Shown in pieces: positions 1 to 8,298 of a DNA stretch of 64,000 nucleotides. The notes under the pieces are model-generated. The model was not told the origin of the DNA and did not search any database. It saw only the letters and a program-made list of their open reading frames with translations. Positions within the stretch are counted from its first letter, which is position 1. Each line of letters begins with the position of its first letter. The stretch covers positions 248,001 to 312,000 of the forward strand of contig JAEURR010000003.1 of NCBI GenBank assembly GCA_016788115.1, in the 5' to 3' direction. This DNA comes from Chthonomonas sp. Lineage in GTDB: Bacteria; Armatimonadota; Fimbriimonadia; Fimbriimonadales; Fimbriimonadaceae. Position numbers and translations under genes: made by a program.

Positions 1-131
1 ATGCGCAAGCCGTGTTGGATCAGGACCGCGCGGATATTTGAGTTCGGCGCAGGACCGACGACCCAAGGCCAGGCGATCAGCAGCCCGACGCTCAACAGCA
101 AGAACGCGGTCGTCCACCGATTCAGGGCCAT
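1..131 (-). CDS. Unknown membrane or exported protein, N-terminal fragment
   Basis: Only the first 43 codons lie inside the window; the gene runs off the left edge. The ATG (129-131) lies inside the end of rpe and overlaps it by ten bases (ATGGCCCTGA), the kind of coupling seen throughout this operon. The visible N-terminus is MALNRWTT followed by a hydrophobic stretch (about residues 9-25, FLLLSVGLLIAWPWVVG), which is a signal anchor or first membrane segment. Nothing in this fragment identifies a family. The call rests on the overlap, the reading frame staying open to the edge and the membrane-like composition. Confidence 0.5.
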   Translation of the reverse strand, partial: MALNRWTTAFLLLSVGLLIAWPWVVGPAPNSNIRAVLIQHGLR

Positions 132-763
132 GCCGATCGCAACGCCTGTACGGCGCTCTCCATGGGACCACGGGTGAGGTAGCTACCGACGACAAAGACA
201 TTCGCGCCGGCGGCCTTGGCTGTCGCCGCGGTCGTGTCGTCTATTCCGCCATCTACCTGGATCGGCAGGTCTGGCCGCCAACTTCTGAGGCGCTGCACCT
301 TTTCCAAACAAGACGGGATCAGCGCTTGGCCACCCCATCCAGGATTCACCGTCATGACCAGTGCCATGTCCATCACGTCCAGCAATGGGCGCAAAGCTTC
401 GACATCCGTGCTCGGGTTGATCGCGACTCCTGCCTCAATCCCCATCGCGCGAAGTTCGGAGCACAGTCGGTGCGAGTGGATGACCGCCTCGACGTGAAAG
501 ATGATGCGAAAACAGCCCGCATTCGCAAACGCCTCGAAATGCCGCTCAGGGGTCATCGTCATCAGGTGGGCCTCAACCGGGCAACTCGCGATCTCCACAG
601 CGCGCTTCGCCAAGTCCGCTCCGAAGGTGATCGGTGGCACGAACTGACCGTCCATCACATCCAAATGAATCAGGTCTGCCCCCAGCCCGCACACCTCTTC
701 GATCCGCGGCCGAAATTCCGCCGGGTCAAAGCTCAGGATCGAAGGAGCCAGAAGCGTCTTCAT
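122..763 (-). CDS. rpe: Ribulose-phosphate 3-epimerase
   Basis: Interconverts ribulose-5-phosphate and xylulose-5-phosphate in the pentose phosphate pathway, in the cytoplasm. The 213 residues cover the whole TIM-barrel family. Seen: the N-terminal LLAPSILSFD block, the metal/catalytic motif HLDVMDGQFVPPITFG (about 34-49), the EAHLMT strand, the MTVNPGWGGQ loop that closes over the phosphate, and QVDGGI with the catalytic aspartate. The start ATG overlaps the stop of the upstream PASTA-kinase gene as ATGA, so translation is probably coupled. Its place behind a kinase-like gene and aroK-aroB is an operon of convenience rather than a single pathway, although erythrose-4-phosphate from the same sugar pool feeds the shikimate route. 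Confidence 0.95.
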   Translation of the reverse strand: MKTLLAPSILSFDPAEFRPRIEEVCGLGADLIHLDVMDGQFVPPITFGADLAKRAVEIASCPVEAHLMTMTPERHFEAFANAGCFRIIFHVEAVIHSHRLCSELRAMGIEAGVAINPSTDVEALRPLLDVMDMALVMTVNPGWGGQALIPSCLEKVQRLRSWRPDLPIQVDGGIDDTTAATAKAAGANVFVVGSYLTRGPMESAVQALRSAWP

Positions 764-2511
764 GTTCGAGCCTCGGCGTCTGCCTGTTCCTTCGGCGCGT
801 TGCGCTGTGCCACAAACTCCCCGTCATAGAAAATCTTGAAAACAACATTGTCACCGTAGCCTGCGGTGCGGACTGTGATGACGTCGCCCGGCTGATGGTC
901 CTCTTCATAGACTTGCTCGGTCCCGTTGTCGTCGATCATATCGATGCGAACGCGGACGGCGATGGGCGCAGTCAGAGTGAACGACATCTCGTATCCGCGG
1001 CGCTCTCCGCGTGACGGCTCATTCGATCCGCGCGAACCGTTGCTCACGAACATCTGAATCGTCGATCCCTTCTCGATCTGGGTCCTTGGCTTCGGATTCT
1101 GCCGCACGACTTGCCCCTTGCTGAAGTCGCGGCTCGGCACCTCCTTCACCTCAACCTTCAGATTCGACTTTGTGAGCAGATCACGAGCCTCGCGAACCTC
1201 AAGCCCTAGAACGTCCGGGATTTCCACGATTCGCCGGCCGCCACTGACCTTGGCGTATATCGTCTCGCCGCTCTTTTGCCGAGTGTCCGCGGGCGGATCA
1301 ATCTCCAAGATGCGACCCTCCGGTTTATCACTAACGACCTCCTGGACCTTGAGCTTCAAACCCAGGTCTTCCAGGTCCTTGCCCGCCTGTATCGCGTTCT
1401 GGCCCACCAGGTTCGGTACGCGCACGAGCTTGGGAGACGTGACGTTCCAGAAAAGGTAAACGCCGATGAGCGCGAGAATCGCCAGCATGGCCAGATACGC
1501 CAGCGCAACGAGCCACCGTGGCAACGAATCGCTCAAATCGATCTCCTCTTCTTTCTTGGTTGGCCGAGCCTCGCGCGGCTCCTTCTGAATGACGCTCATT
1601 TTTGGCGCGACCAGTTGCGGACCAGGCTCGGGTGTCGGCGCGGGCGTGGGGCCGGTCGTGCGAATCGGCCAAGAAATCTGCTTCCCAAAGCGCAGTGCGT
1701 CTTGCAGTACCCGGAGGTCGCTCAGCATCGTTTGAGCGTCCTGGTACCGATCGTTGGGCGATTTGGCCATCGCCTTCTTGACGATTTCTTCGAGGATCGC
1801 GGGCACACCGGGGTTGGACATCCGCAGACTCGGAACCGGTGCGGTTGCGTGCTTCTCCGCCATCGAGTTCGGCGAGTCTGCACTAAAGGGGTACTTAGCG
1901 GTCAGCAGTTCGAACAGCATCACGCCGACTCCGTAGATGTCGGAACGCGGCGACAGCATCGCCCCCTGCGAGACTTCGGGCGCCATGTAGGGAGCCATCT
2001 CGGGGAGCACGATCGCTGCGGCGGTGCGGCTGCTCGCGTAGGCCGACCACATGCCAGGCAGTCCCAGCTTCACCTTGCCCTCCTGGGTGACAAAAACGTT
2101 CGCGCTGCTGACGTCGCCATGGCACTGGTTCTCGGAGTGCAGCACGCTCAACGCCTCGCAAACCCCGATTGCGGTCCCAATAGCCACGTGAGCGGAGAAC
2201 GGCGCGAGCTTACGGACTTTGCTCTGAAGCTGCGTGCCCGGCGGGAGTTCACTGACGATGAAGGGTTGGCCCTCGTGCTCGTCCAATTCCATCAGCCGCT
2301 CAAGGGAGCCATGCTGAAGGGCGCTGCTTATCGAGATCACTTCGCGCACTCGGTCCAGAAACGCCGGCTCCTCGCTGAACGGAGGCTGAATCATCCGGAC
2401 TTTGACTTCCCTGCCTGCCACGCGGTCTCGCACGCGGTAGGCGTGGAAAATGGGACCCTCTTCAAGTTCCTGGATGACTTCATAGCGGATGCGCAGCAGG
2501 GTGCCGATCAT
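760..2511 (-). CDS. Membrane PASTA-domain protein with degenerate Ser/Thr kinase fold (predicted pseudokinase)
   Basis: Layout over 583 residues: kinase-like domain (about 8-275), Pro/Lys-rich juxtamembrane linker (280-325), one membrane helix (about 332-355), two PASTA repeats (about 361-425 and 427-492), and a basic linker plus a C-terminal beta-rich tail outside. The kinase fold keeps the APE-like motif (MAPEV), DIYGVG and a late arginine. Key positions are altered: the glycine loop reads EEGPIFHAY, the VAIK lysine aligns with Arg39, HRDLKPxN reads HGDVSSAN (Asp133 and Asn138 kept, Lys replaced by Ser135), and DFG reads LPG. PASTA kinases normally sense peptidoglycan fragments and phosphorylate division or wall proteins. 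Loss of the DFG aspartate argues against normal catalysis, so a sensing or scaffold role is inferred. ATGA overlaps link it to both neighbours. Confidence 0.85.
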   Translation of the reverse strand: MIGTLLRIRYEVIQELEEGPIFHAYRVRDRVAGREVKVRMIQPPFSEEPAFLDRVREVISISSALQHGSLERLMELDEHEGQPFIVSELPPGTQLQSKVRKLAPFSAHVAIGTAIGVCEALSVLHSENQCHGDVSSANVFVTQEGKVKLGLPGMWSAYASSRTAAAIVLPEMAPYMAPEVSQGAMLSPRSDIYGVGVMLFELLTAKYPFSADSPNSMAEKHATAPVPSLRMSNPGVPAILEEIVKKAMAKSPNDRYQDAQTMLSDLRVLQDALRFGKQISWPIRTTGPTPAPTPEPGPQLVAPKMSVIQKEPREARPTKKEEEIDLSDSLPRWLVALAYLAMLAILALIGVYLFWNVTSPKLVRVPNLVGQNAIQAGKDLEDLGLKLKVQEVVSDKPEGRILEIDPPADTRQKSGETIYAKVSGGRRIVEIPDVLGLEVREARDLLTKSNLKVEVKEVPSRDFSKGQVVRQNPKPRTQIEKGSTIQMFVSNGSRGSNEPSRGERRGYEMSFTLTAPIAVRVRIDMIDDNGTEQVYEEDHQPGDVITVRTAGYGDNVVFKIFYDGEFVAQRNAPKEQADAEART

Positions 2512-2711
2512 GCTGGTTCCTCAGGCTTGATGAACGCGGCGACCATTGCACCCAAGACCAGCAATGCGCTCAGTAAGGGCATCGGCGCAGAGTCCATTCG
2601 ACGTGTCCATTCGGCTTGGGTCCCCGTCCATACCGCAACCTGACTGCCCGCGTATCCCCCGACCAAGAGGACGGCAGCAAGGGTGCCCAAAACGAGACGG
2701 AAAATCTTCAT
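2508..2711 (-). CDS. Small membrane protein with two hydrophobic segments, unknown function
   Basis: A 67-residue protein starting MKIFRLVLG. The ATG at 2709-2711 overlaps the aroB stop as ATGA; the frame stays open further upstream, but that part would lie inside aroB and is unlikely to be translated. Two hydrophobic segments are visible, about residues 4-20 (a membrane segment or signal) and 44-60 (LLSALLVLGAMVAAFI), joined by a polar loop with WTGTQAEWTRR. The stop overlaps the start of the PASTA-kinase gene, again as ATGA. Its fixed position directly before a membrane-bound kinase-like protein suggests a partner, but no family is recognised. Confidence 0.6.
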   Translation of the reverse strand: MKIFRLVLGTLAAVLLVGGYAGSQVAVWTGTQAEWTRRMDSAPMPLLSALLVLGAMVAAFIKPEEPA

Positions 2712-3730
2712 GGTAGGCCCAACAGTCGGCGCACAGCCCGAACGTCGACTTCGCTGCAAAGTTTACACGCTCCGGCCCCGGCAATCAGACTGAATGCGAG
2801 ACCGGATTGGGTCGCCTTCTTGTCGCTGGCCATCCGGGCCAGCAGCCGCTCGCCATCCAGCACCGCAGGAATCGCAACCGGTAGCCCCTGCGAGAGCATG
2901 TCGCGCTCAATGTCCCCGGCTGTCCCGGGGGGAGTGATTCCCAGCGCTTCGCCAAGACGCGCCTCCGCGACCATGCCAATGGCGACCGCCTCACCGTGGA
3001 GCAAATCTTGATACCCGAGCTCGGCCTCGATCGAATGACCGATCGTGTGACCGAAGTTCAAAGTCGCCCGCAATCCGGTCGTTTCGAACTCGTCCTCCTC
3101 CACGATCCTCCGCTTGATGTCGATGCTGCGCCATACCCACTCGCCCATTTTCGGATTGCCGGGTGCGATGGGAGCGCGTCTCAGTTCCTCCAGCAGCGCC
3201 GAATCCGCAATATAGCCGTACTTCCAGACCTCCGCGCTGCCATTGATGAGCTGCCGAGGCGCGAGGGTGCCGAGCGCGTCCGGGCAAACCACCACGCGAA
3301 CCGGAGGATGGAACGCACCGGCCAAATTTTTGCCGCCGCGAAGGTCGACCGCGACCTTGCCACCGACCGAGGAATCGACTTGGGCGAGAAGCGTGGTGGG
3401 AACTTGGACGACTTGCACGCCACGCATGTACGCGGCTGCCACGAATCCGACGAGGTCGCCAACGACGCCCCCGCCGATCGCGACCAGCGTCGCGTCGCGA
3501 GTGACCCTGCGTTCGGCCAACCACTCCAGACACCGCTCAAATTCAGAGATCGACTTGGAAGTCTCGCCCGACGCGACTTCATACACCAAGCGGTGCGAAA
3601 GGTGATGCCCCCAAAGCGCGGCGACCGAGGAGTCGATGAAGACGGGCTGCTCGGCGGGCAAGCTTCCAAGAAACTCGGCGAAGTGCTGCTCTTCGATGGG
3701 ATAGGATCCGCGCGAGTGGTGGACGATCAC
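2708..3730 (-). CDS. aroB: 3-dehydroquinate synthase
   Basis: Second step of the shikimate pathway: NAD- and metal-dependent cyclisation of DAHP to 3-dehydroquinate in the cytoplasm. The start chosen is GTG at 3728-3730, which overlaps the aroK stop as GTGA and gives a 340-residue protein beginning with V(M)IVHHSRGSYPI, a normal AroB N-terminus. A GGAGAAG ribosome site lies just upstream, inside aroK. A longer frame open to 3802 would sit inside aroK and was not used. Seen: ASGETSKS, the NAD-binding GGGVVGDLVGFVAA block, PTTLLAQVDSSVGGKVAVD, the metal-binding HTIGHSIE and LLHGEAVAIGM. aroK-aroB adjacency is common in bacteria. Confidence 0.95.
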   Translation of the reverse strand: MIVHHSRGSYPIEEQHFAEFLGSLPAEQPVFIDSSVAALWGHHLSHRLVYEVASGETSKSISEFERCLEWLAERRVTRDATLVAIGGGVVGDLVGFVAAAYMRGVQVVQVPTTLLAQVDSSVGGKVAVDLRGGKNLAGAFHPPVRVVVCPDALGTLAPRQLINGSAEVWKYGYIADSALLEELRRAPIAPGNPKMGEWVWRSIDIKRRIVEEDEFETTGLRATLNFGHTIGHSIEAELGYQDLLHGEAVAIGMVAEARLGEALGITPPGTAGDIERDMLSQGLPVAIPAVLDGERLLARMASDKKATQSGLAFSLIAGAGACKLCSEVDVRAVRRLLGLP

Positions 3731-4248
3731 TTCATCTTCTCCAGCTTGGTGAGGAGCGCCTGGGCAACCTGGGCAGAGTTGTCCCGATCGATGGGCATGC
3801 ACAGGTCGGCCTGGCGGTAGATCGGCAAGCGCGACTCCAGTATTTCATCGAACCGTTGCTCCCAGCCTTCGACCTCCAAGAGCGGGCGCTTCTTGCGGCT
3901 CACGGTCAGTCGCTCAATCAGCCGCTCGCGGGGCACGTCCAGGTAAATGATCAGCCCTATGCGACGCATGTGCCGCCAGTTCTCCTCTCGAAGGATGATT
4001 CCGCCCCCCGTCGCGAGCACCATCCCTTCCGGCTGCATCTCGCGCAAGATCGAAGTCTCGTGATCCCGGAAGGTCTGCTCTCCGTAGGTGGCGAAGATCT
4101 GCGATACCGGGCGTCCAAAGCGATTCTGGAGCAACACATCGGTATCCGCGAACGAGCGCCCGCTGAGCTTGGCGAGTTCGCGACCTACCATGGATTTTCC
4201 GGCCCCCATCATGCCGATTAGAATCCAACTTTGTTGCATCTTGCTCAT
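3727..4248 (-). CDS. aroK: Shikimate kinase
   Basis: Phosphorylates shikimate with ATP in the cytoplasm. The 173 residues match the family length. Seen: Walker A loop GMMGAGKS (about 12-19), the FADTDVLLQ shikimate-binding aspartate, FRDHE, the LATGGGI loop and the lid region with SRKKRPLL. The start codon has no clear Shine-Dalgarno sequence; the sequence before it (GTTGTTTCACA) is AT-rich and lies directly behind a terminator-like hairpin. aroK is the first gene of the aroK-aroB-67aa-pseudokinase-rpe operon. Confidence 0.95.
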   Translation of the reverse strand: MSKMQQSWILIGMMGAGKSMVGRELAKLSGRSFADTDVLLQNRFGRPVSQIFATYGEQTFRDHETSILREMQPEGMVLATGGGIILREENWRHMRRIGLIIYLDVPRERLIERLTVSRKKRPLLEVEGWEQRFDEILESRLPIYRQADLCMPIDRDNSAQVAQALLTKLEKMK

Positions 4249-4259
4249 TGTGAAACAAC

Positions 4260-4289
4260 GGCGCGGTGGAGCAAGTGCCCCACCGCGCC
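4260..4289 (-). terminator. Hairpin after the secretin gene
   Basis: A perfect 10-bp inverted repeat (4260-4269 with 4280-4289, GGCGCGGTGG/CCACCGCGCC) with a 10-base loop, 25 bases beyond the secretin stop codon. On the minus strand the following bases are GTTGTTTCAC, a weak U tract, so termination of the pilM-to-secretin operon may be partial and aroK could receive read-through. Confidence 0.55.
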
Positions 4290-4314
4290 AGAGAATCGCG
4301 TCGAAATCGACGGA

Positions 4315-5967
4315 TTAGGGAGCCAGACCGCCCATCTGATCATCTTCGACCACAATCGGGGTGACGAATATGAGGAGCTCAGAGTCGCTGCGCTGGGTGT
4401 TCGACGATCGGAACAGCTGACCGATGATCGGGAGATCAGACAGGATCGGGAATCGCGACGTGGAGGTCGTGGTTGCCTTTCGAGTCAGTCCACCGAGGGC
4501 GATCGTCTGGCCGCTCTTCACGCGGGCTACGACACCGATAGTCTGCGTCAGAATGTCGGGAATTTCTTGGCCGTCCGGGCCGCGCTTCAACTGACCGAAG
4601 TCAGCGATGGTCGGGTTCAGATACATGGTCACATAGCCGTCATCGTTGATGCGAGGTCGCACCACCAAGCCGGTATTGATCGTGATCTGCTGAGGCACCG
4701 AGTTCGTCTGGATACCGCCCGCGCCGTTGATCGTCTGGTTCAAGAAGATCGTGGTCTGGTTCTGCTGCGTGACGAACGCGGTCTGGTTGTTCAGAGTTCG
4801 AATAAGCGGAGCGTTGACGACCTTGCCCTGGCCATCCGAAAGGATGGTTCGGAGTCGCGTCGTGATGTTGCCCGTGGCGTAGTTGATGAAGATCGGGTCG
4901 CCGACGCGAGCGAAGGTGCCCGGTCGGTTGCCAGCGTTCACCGCGCCGCGTTGGTAGAGCCAGTCCATACCCAGCGATCGAGCCACCGATTGGCTGGTCG
5001 TGATGAATTCGACCTTGATGATGACCTGCTTGGGCACCGTGTCGAACATCGCCACGAGCTGTCGCAGCTGCTGGATCGCTTCGTCGTCGCCTTGCACGAT
5101 CAGCGAGTTGTCGCTGGGATCGTACGTGACGCGCTGAAGCCCATCGGGAGCGAAGCCCGTGCCTGCCTGGATCGCGCCGCCACCTTGGCCGGTGTTACCA
5201 CCGCCGCCACCGCCACCAAGACCCGCGCCGCCGCCACCGCCGCCGTTACCGCCACCACCGCCGCCGCGGACCTGGTTGGCCGTTTCTCCCGGAAGCTGAA
5301 TGTCGTTACCGCTGTTCTGGAAGCTGCCCGAGTCGGTCGGAAGCGTGCCCTTGTCGCCCTTCACCGGAAGTGCGTTGCCGGGGCTCATGACCGCAGAACC
5401 GCCTGCGCCAATCATGACCTGTGAGGTCGGGATCTGAGTCGTTCCACGCTGATCAATCTGGAAAGTGTTGACTTCCTTGAGACCGCGGTCAGGATCAAGG
5501 GCGATGCCTTGGAAGATCGCTTCATAGACGTGGCGCACGTCGGCGTTCATGATCTTGATGCGCTCGATCTTCATCGGTCGCTTGATCGCCGTTCCCGAAG
5601 GGTTGTTCGCCAACCGTGCTGGCCGCTGGCCCGCACGAATCACGAAGACGCCATTCTCGTCGCGCTCTGCCCAGCAGCCGGCAGCTTCGCAGATGTACTT
5701 GATCGCCTCTTCAGCAGTCACGCCCGACAGAGAAAGGTTGACCTTCTCATACGGAGTCTGCGACGGGGCAATCACGAACTGAAGGCCAGTTTGTCGAGTC
5801 AGCATCTGAGTTGCCTGGAGCAGGTCTGCATCTTTCAGGAAGATGTCCACCCGCTTGGCGAGCCCGCTAACCTGAGCCCATGCGATCTGGCCAACCACCG
5901 CTAGAGCGAGTACCGCTCCGCGAGTCAGTCGTTTTGCCACGTTATTGAACGTCATAGTCGTCTTCAT
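4315..5967 (-). CDS. pilQ: Type IV pilus outer-membrane secretin
   Basis: Forms the outer-membrane gate through which the pilus passes. Over 550 residues: signal peptide (about 1-31, ending QIAWAQ), an STN/N0 domain (about 40-112), an N1-like domain that starts near MKIERIKIMNADVRHVYEAI, a linker with long glycine runs (about 230-262), a further N domain (SDNSLIVQGDDEAIQQLRQL) and the secretin barrel (about 315-540) with the typical VARVKSGQTIALGGL and LPIIGQLFR blocks. The glycine-rich insertion inside the periplasmic part is unusual for PilQ. It is the last gene of the pilM operon and is followed by a hairpin. A type II secretion GspD is the alternative, but the pilM-pilN-pilO context favours a pilus. 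Confidence 0.9.
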   Translation of the reverse strand: MKTTMTFNNVAKRLTRGAVLALAVVGQIAWAQVSGLAKRVDIFLKDADLLQATQMLTRQTGLQFVIAPSQTPYEKVNLSLSGVTAEEAIKYICEAAGCWAERDENGVFVIRAGQRPARLANNPSGTAIKRPMKIERIKIMNADVRHVYEAIFQGIALDPDRGLKEVNTFQIDQRGTTQIPTSQVMIGAGGSAVMSPGNALPVKGDKGTLPTDSGSFQNSGNDIQLPGETANQVRGGGGGGNGGGGGGAGLGGGGGGGNTGQGGGAIQAGTGFAPDGLQRVTYDPSDNSLIVQGDDEAIQQLRQLVAMFDTVPKQVIIKVEFITTSQSVARSLGMDWLYQRGAVNAGNRPGTFARVGDPIFINYATGNITTRLRTILSDGQGKVVNAPLIRTLNNQTAFVTQQNQTTIFLNQTINGAGGIQTNSVPQQITINTGLVVRPRINDDGYVTMYLNPTIADFGQLKRGPDGQEIPDILTQTIGVVARVKSGQTIALGGLTRKATTTSTSRFPILSDLPIIGQLFRSSNTQRSDSELLIFVTPIVVEDDQMGGLAP

Positions 5968-6009
5968 CCCTCTACTGTCAAATCCAAATCTCGTGCGACA
6001 TTACCTGAT

Positions 6010-6693
6010 TTAGCCTCGGCCAAAACCGCCGCTGCCGCCACCGCTACCGCCGCCAAAGCCGCCGCCGCCACCACCGAAGCCGCCACCGCCGCCGCCGAAG
6101 CCGCCGCCACCGAGACCGCCGCTGCCGCCGCCGCCACCGAGGCCGCCACCGAAGCCGCCGCCGCCGCCATTACCACCGCCGCCGCCGAAGCCACCGGAAA
6201 CGATGACCGAGTTCTCAGGCTGCATGGTCGGATCCCACTCGGCATTGATCAGTCGAATGATCAAGAGCGGGTCTGCGTGGCGAATTTGGATTCGCTGCGG
6301 CATGTTGGTCGTGGTCGTCGTTGTGATCGGAGCCGTGGTGTCCGTACCACCGCCGAAGCCTGTGTCTTGCGGCTTCAGGATGATCGTGTAGATGCCACCT
6401 TCGACTCGATAGGTCGCATTAACCTGGTTCAAGATGTTGCGAAGAACCGTCTCAAACGGCGTCGGAGACGTGATGCTGATCGTCACTTCGCCCTGCACAT
6501 CGGAGTTGATGGAGTACGGGATTCCGACCTGTTTGAACAGGAGCCGAAGCGCATCGCGGACGTCGGCTTGCTGGAGTTCCAGTGCCGGGACGCTCACGTT
6601 CGCCGGGTCGATCTGAGCCGTGCCCTTGATGGGGGCACCAATCAGGATCGTGCTGAGCACGCCGATTGCTGCGAGTTTCCAGAGGTTCTTCAT
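6010..6693 (-). CDS. STN-domain (secretin N0-like) exported protein with polyglycine tail
   Basis: A 227-residue protein. The second of two close ATG codons (6691-6693) was chosen because AAGGA lies 9 bases before it; the first ATG (6697-6699) is also possible. Layout: signal peptide MKNLWKLAAIGVLSTILIG..., an STN/N0 domain (VPALELQQADVRDALRLLFKQ onward), an N1-like stretch (QRIQIRHADPLLIIRLINAEW), then about 60 residues that are nearly all glycine with scattered Phe, Leu and Ser up to the stop. It looks like the front half of a secretin without the barrel, placed directly upstream of a complete secretin that has its own STN domain. It may line the vestibule or bind the PilP-like lipoprotein; the function is not known. 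The glycine-coding repeats are GC-rich triplets. Confidence 0.75.
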   Translation of the reverse strand: MKNLWKLAAIGVLSTILIGAPIKGTAQIDPANVSVPALELQQADVRDALRLLFKQVGIPYSINSDVQGEVTISITSPTPFETVLRNILNQVNATYRVEGGIYTIILKPQDTGFGGGTDTTAPITTTTTTNMPQRIQIRHADPLLIIRLINAEWDPTMQPENSVIVSGGFGGGGGNGGGGGFGGGLGGGGGSGGLGGGGFGGGGGGFGGGGGGFGGGSGGGSGGFGRG

Positions 6694-6727
6694 AGTCATG
6701 GGTCCTTGTGTCTTAATTCTATCGCGA

Positions 6728-7471
6728 TTACTCACCGGCTGTCGCGTTTCCGCCGCCGCCACCACTGTCACGGGTATCCGCGCCCGGGCCACCGCCGGCG
6801 CGACGCCCACCGCCGCCACCGCCTGTGCCTCCCGATTCGCCTCCACCGCCTCCGACATCCAGTCGGCTTGCGAGTGGAACTACGATCTCGTGCGGCAGGT
6901 CCTTCGTCGTGCGTCGCAGAACCGCCTTTTCGTTATCGATCGAAACGACCACCCACTCACCGTTATTGAGCCGGGTGCCAGGTCGAATCTCGACCAATCG
7001 GCCGTTGATCTCCAGCAACGCGGCCACGCCGTTTGCCAAAATGATGCCCGCCAACCGGAGTCCGGGAGGCGCGGGAACAATTCGAGGGGTCCCTTCGTTC
7101 GGGTCGACCTGTTCGGTGGTAGGAGCGTACAGATCCGAGAATCCTCCAAGACCTTCCATTAGCCGAGCGACGGTCTGGGTTGACTCAAACTTCGTCTCCG
7201 AAGCGAGCAGCGACCAGGGGTCTTTGCGCGGTTCGCCAACCTTGCTGCCGGCGAGTTCGCGCAGTTCGGTCATATCTGGTGCCGACTGGTCCAGGGTTAT
7301 ACCGGCATCAGATTTGAATGCGTACCGCTGCCCCGGAGCCAACGCCGGCGGCGCACCCGGAGTCGCCGGACCTGGAGGAGTGGTCGTCGTTGCCGTGTCG
7401 CTGCCGCCGCCGCATCCAATGAGGGCGGTCGTCGCGAGAAACGATATCAAAGCAAAGTTTTTCAGTTTCAT
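6728..7471 (-). CDS. pilP: PilP-like pilus assembly lipoprotein
   Basis: A 247-residue lipoprotein: signal peptide with lipobox LIGC (Cys20), a Pro/Thr linker, then a region rich in short beta strands (GLRLAGIILANGVAALLEINGRLVEI, broken here by a natural repeat of the fold: GTRLNNGEWVVVSIDN), typical of PilP, and a glycine-rich tail of about 45 residues. In type IV pili PilP links the inner-membrane PilN-PilO pair to the secretin. The identification rests on the strand pattern, the lipobox and the position after pilO. The start overlaps the pilO stop as TGATG. Confidence 0.75.
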   Translation of the reverse strand: MKLKNFALISFLATTALIGCGGGSDTATTTTPPGPATPGAPPALAPGQRYAFKSDAGITLDQSAPDMTELRELAGSKVGEPRKDPWSLLASETKFESTQTVARLMEGLGGFSDLYAPTTEQVDPNEGTPRIVPAPPGLRLAGIILANGVAALLEINGRLVEIRPGTRLNNGEWVVVSIDNEKAVLRRTTKDLPHEIVVPLASRLDVGGGGGESGGTGGGGGGRRAGGGPGADTRDSGGGGGNATAGE

Positions 7472-8292
7472 CAGTTTGCCGCCGTCGTCTGCGCTCCAGG
7501 TCGACCAGGAGTCTCCGATGCTCGCGGAGGACCGCCAGCAGGTGCGCCACCTTCGGTGCCACCCGTCGGGCCGCCACCGGGCCCACTATTCTGATTGTCG
7601 CTCGAAGCGAGCTCCGGCACAGGGGGAGCGACCTTCGTAGCACGCAGGAATCCGACAATGCTCAACCGATAGGTACCTCGAAGCACGGGAGAAGTACCAG
7701 TAAGACTGAGACCGTCCGTCACTGCCATATAGTTCGGCAGATTGCTCCAAGACTCTACGTTCTCGGCGATCTGATCAAACGTACCTTCCACCACAATCGT
7801 GCCGAAATCGTAAACGACCACTGGGAAGTTGAGTGCGGGATAGTTGAAACCGGTTTCGACGATGTCCCGAGCCGACTGAGAGAAGTTCGGAACGACCGGA
7901 CCGGTGATCACCCGAACTCCGCCCTTCTTCACCTGGGCATTGACCGCAAGCTGAATGTTATTGCGGAAGCTTCGCGCGTCCTTGACGAGCTGCCATCGGT
8001 TCACCGAGAGATCGATACCACCCTTCACCAGCGAGGCGGGCGGCGTCTTGGCATCCACAACGCCGGACCACTCTTCGTCCAGAGCCGCAAGCTTCGCTTC
8101 GGCGTCCTTGACGCGTCGTTGAGCTGCGCCACGCTTCGCGATCTCGTTATTGTAGGCAGCGGTCGTCTCAGTGTACGAACTCGCTTCCGCCATGTTCGGT
8201 GAGTAGAACATGAAGAAACCGATCGCCAGTAGCCCGACGCACAGCAGCAAGCCGCTCAGGAGCCAGGTCAGAGGATTGAAGTTCTTAAGCAT
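7471..8292 (-). CDS. pilO: PilO-like pilus assembly protein
   Basis: A 273-residue bitopic inner-membrane protein. It has one N-terminal membrane helix (about 9-31, WLLSGLLLCVGLLAIGFFMF), a coiled-coil stretch (about 40-75) and a ferredoxin-like periplasmic domain with the IVVEGTFDQIAENVESWSNLP motif that is typical of PilO (a strand, then a helix packing on it). The last 50 residues are a Gly/Pro/Ala-rich tail (GPGGGPTGGTEGGAPAGGPP), an addition not usual in the family. It pairs with PilN to form the alignment complex between the cytoplasmic PilM and the PilP-like lipoprotein. Confidence 0.85.
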   Translation of the reverse strand: MLKNFNPLTWLLSGLLLCVGLLAIGFFMFYSPNMAEASSYTETTAAYNNEIAKRGAAQRRVKDAEAKLAALDEEWSGVVDAKTPPASLVKGGIDLSVNRWQLVKDARSFRNNIQLAVNAQVKKGGVRVITGPVVPNFSQSARDIVETGFNYPALNFPVVVYDFGTIVVEGTFDQIAENVESWSNLPNYMAVTDGLSLTGTSPVLRGTYRLSIVGFLRATKVAPPVPELASSDNQNSGPGGGPTGGTEGGAPAGGPPRASETPGRPGAQTTAAN

Positions 8293-8298
8293 GGTCGT

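Noticed and set aside
3731-3802. A longer aroB start at 3802
   Set aside because: It lies inside aroK, adds a Cys/His-rich stretch foreign to AroB, and the GTG overlapping the aroK stop gives the normal N-terminus.
5200-6190. Repeated CCGCCG/CCACCG triplets that could suggest a CRISPR or VNTR
   Set aside because: They are codons for polyglycine in two proteins; there are no equal spacers.
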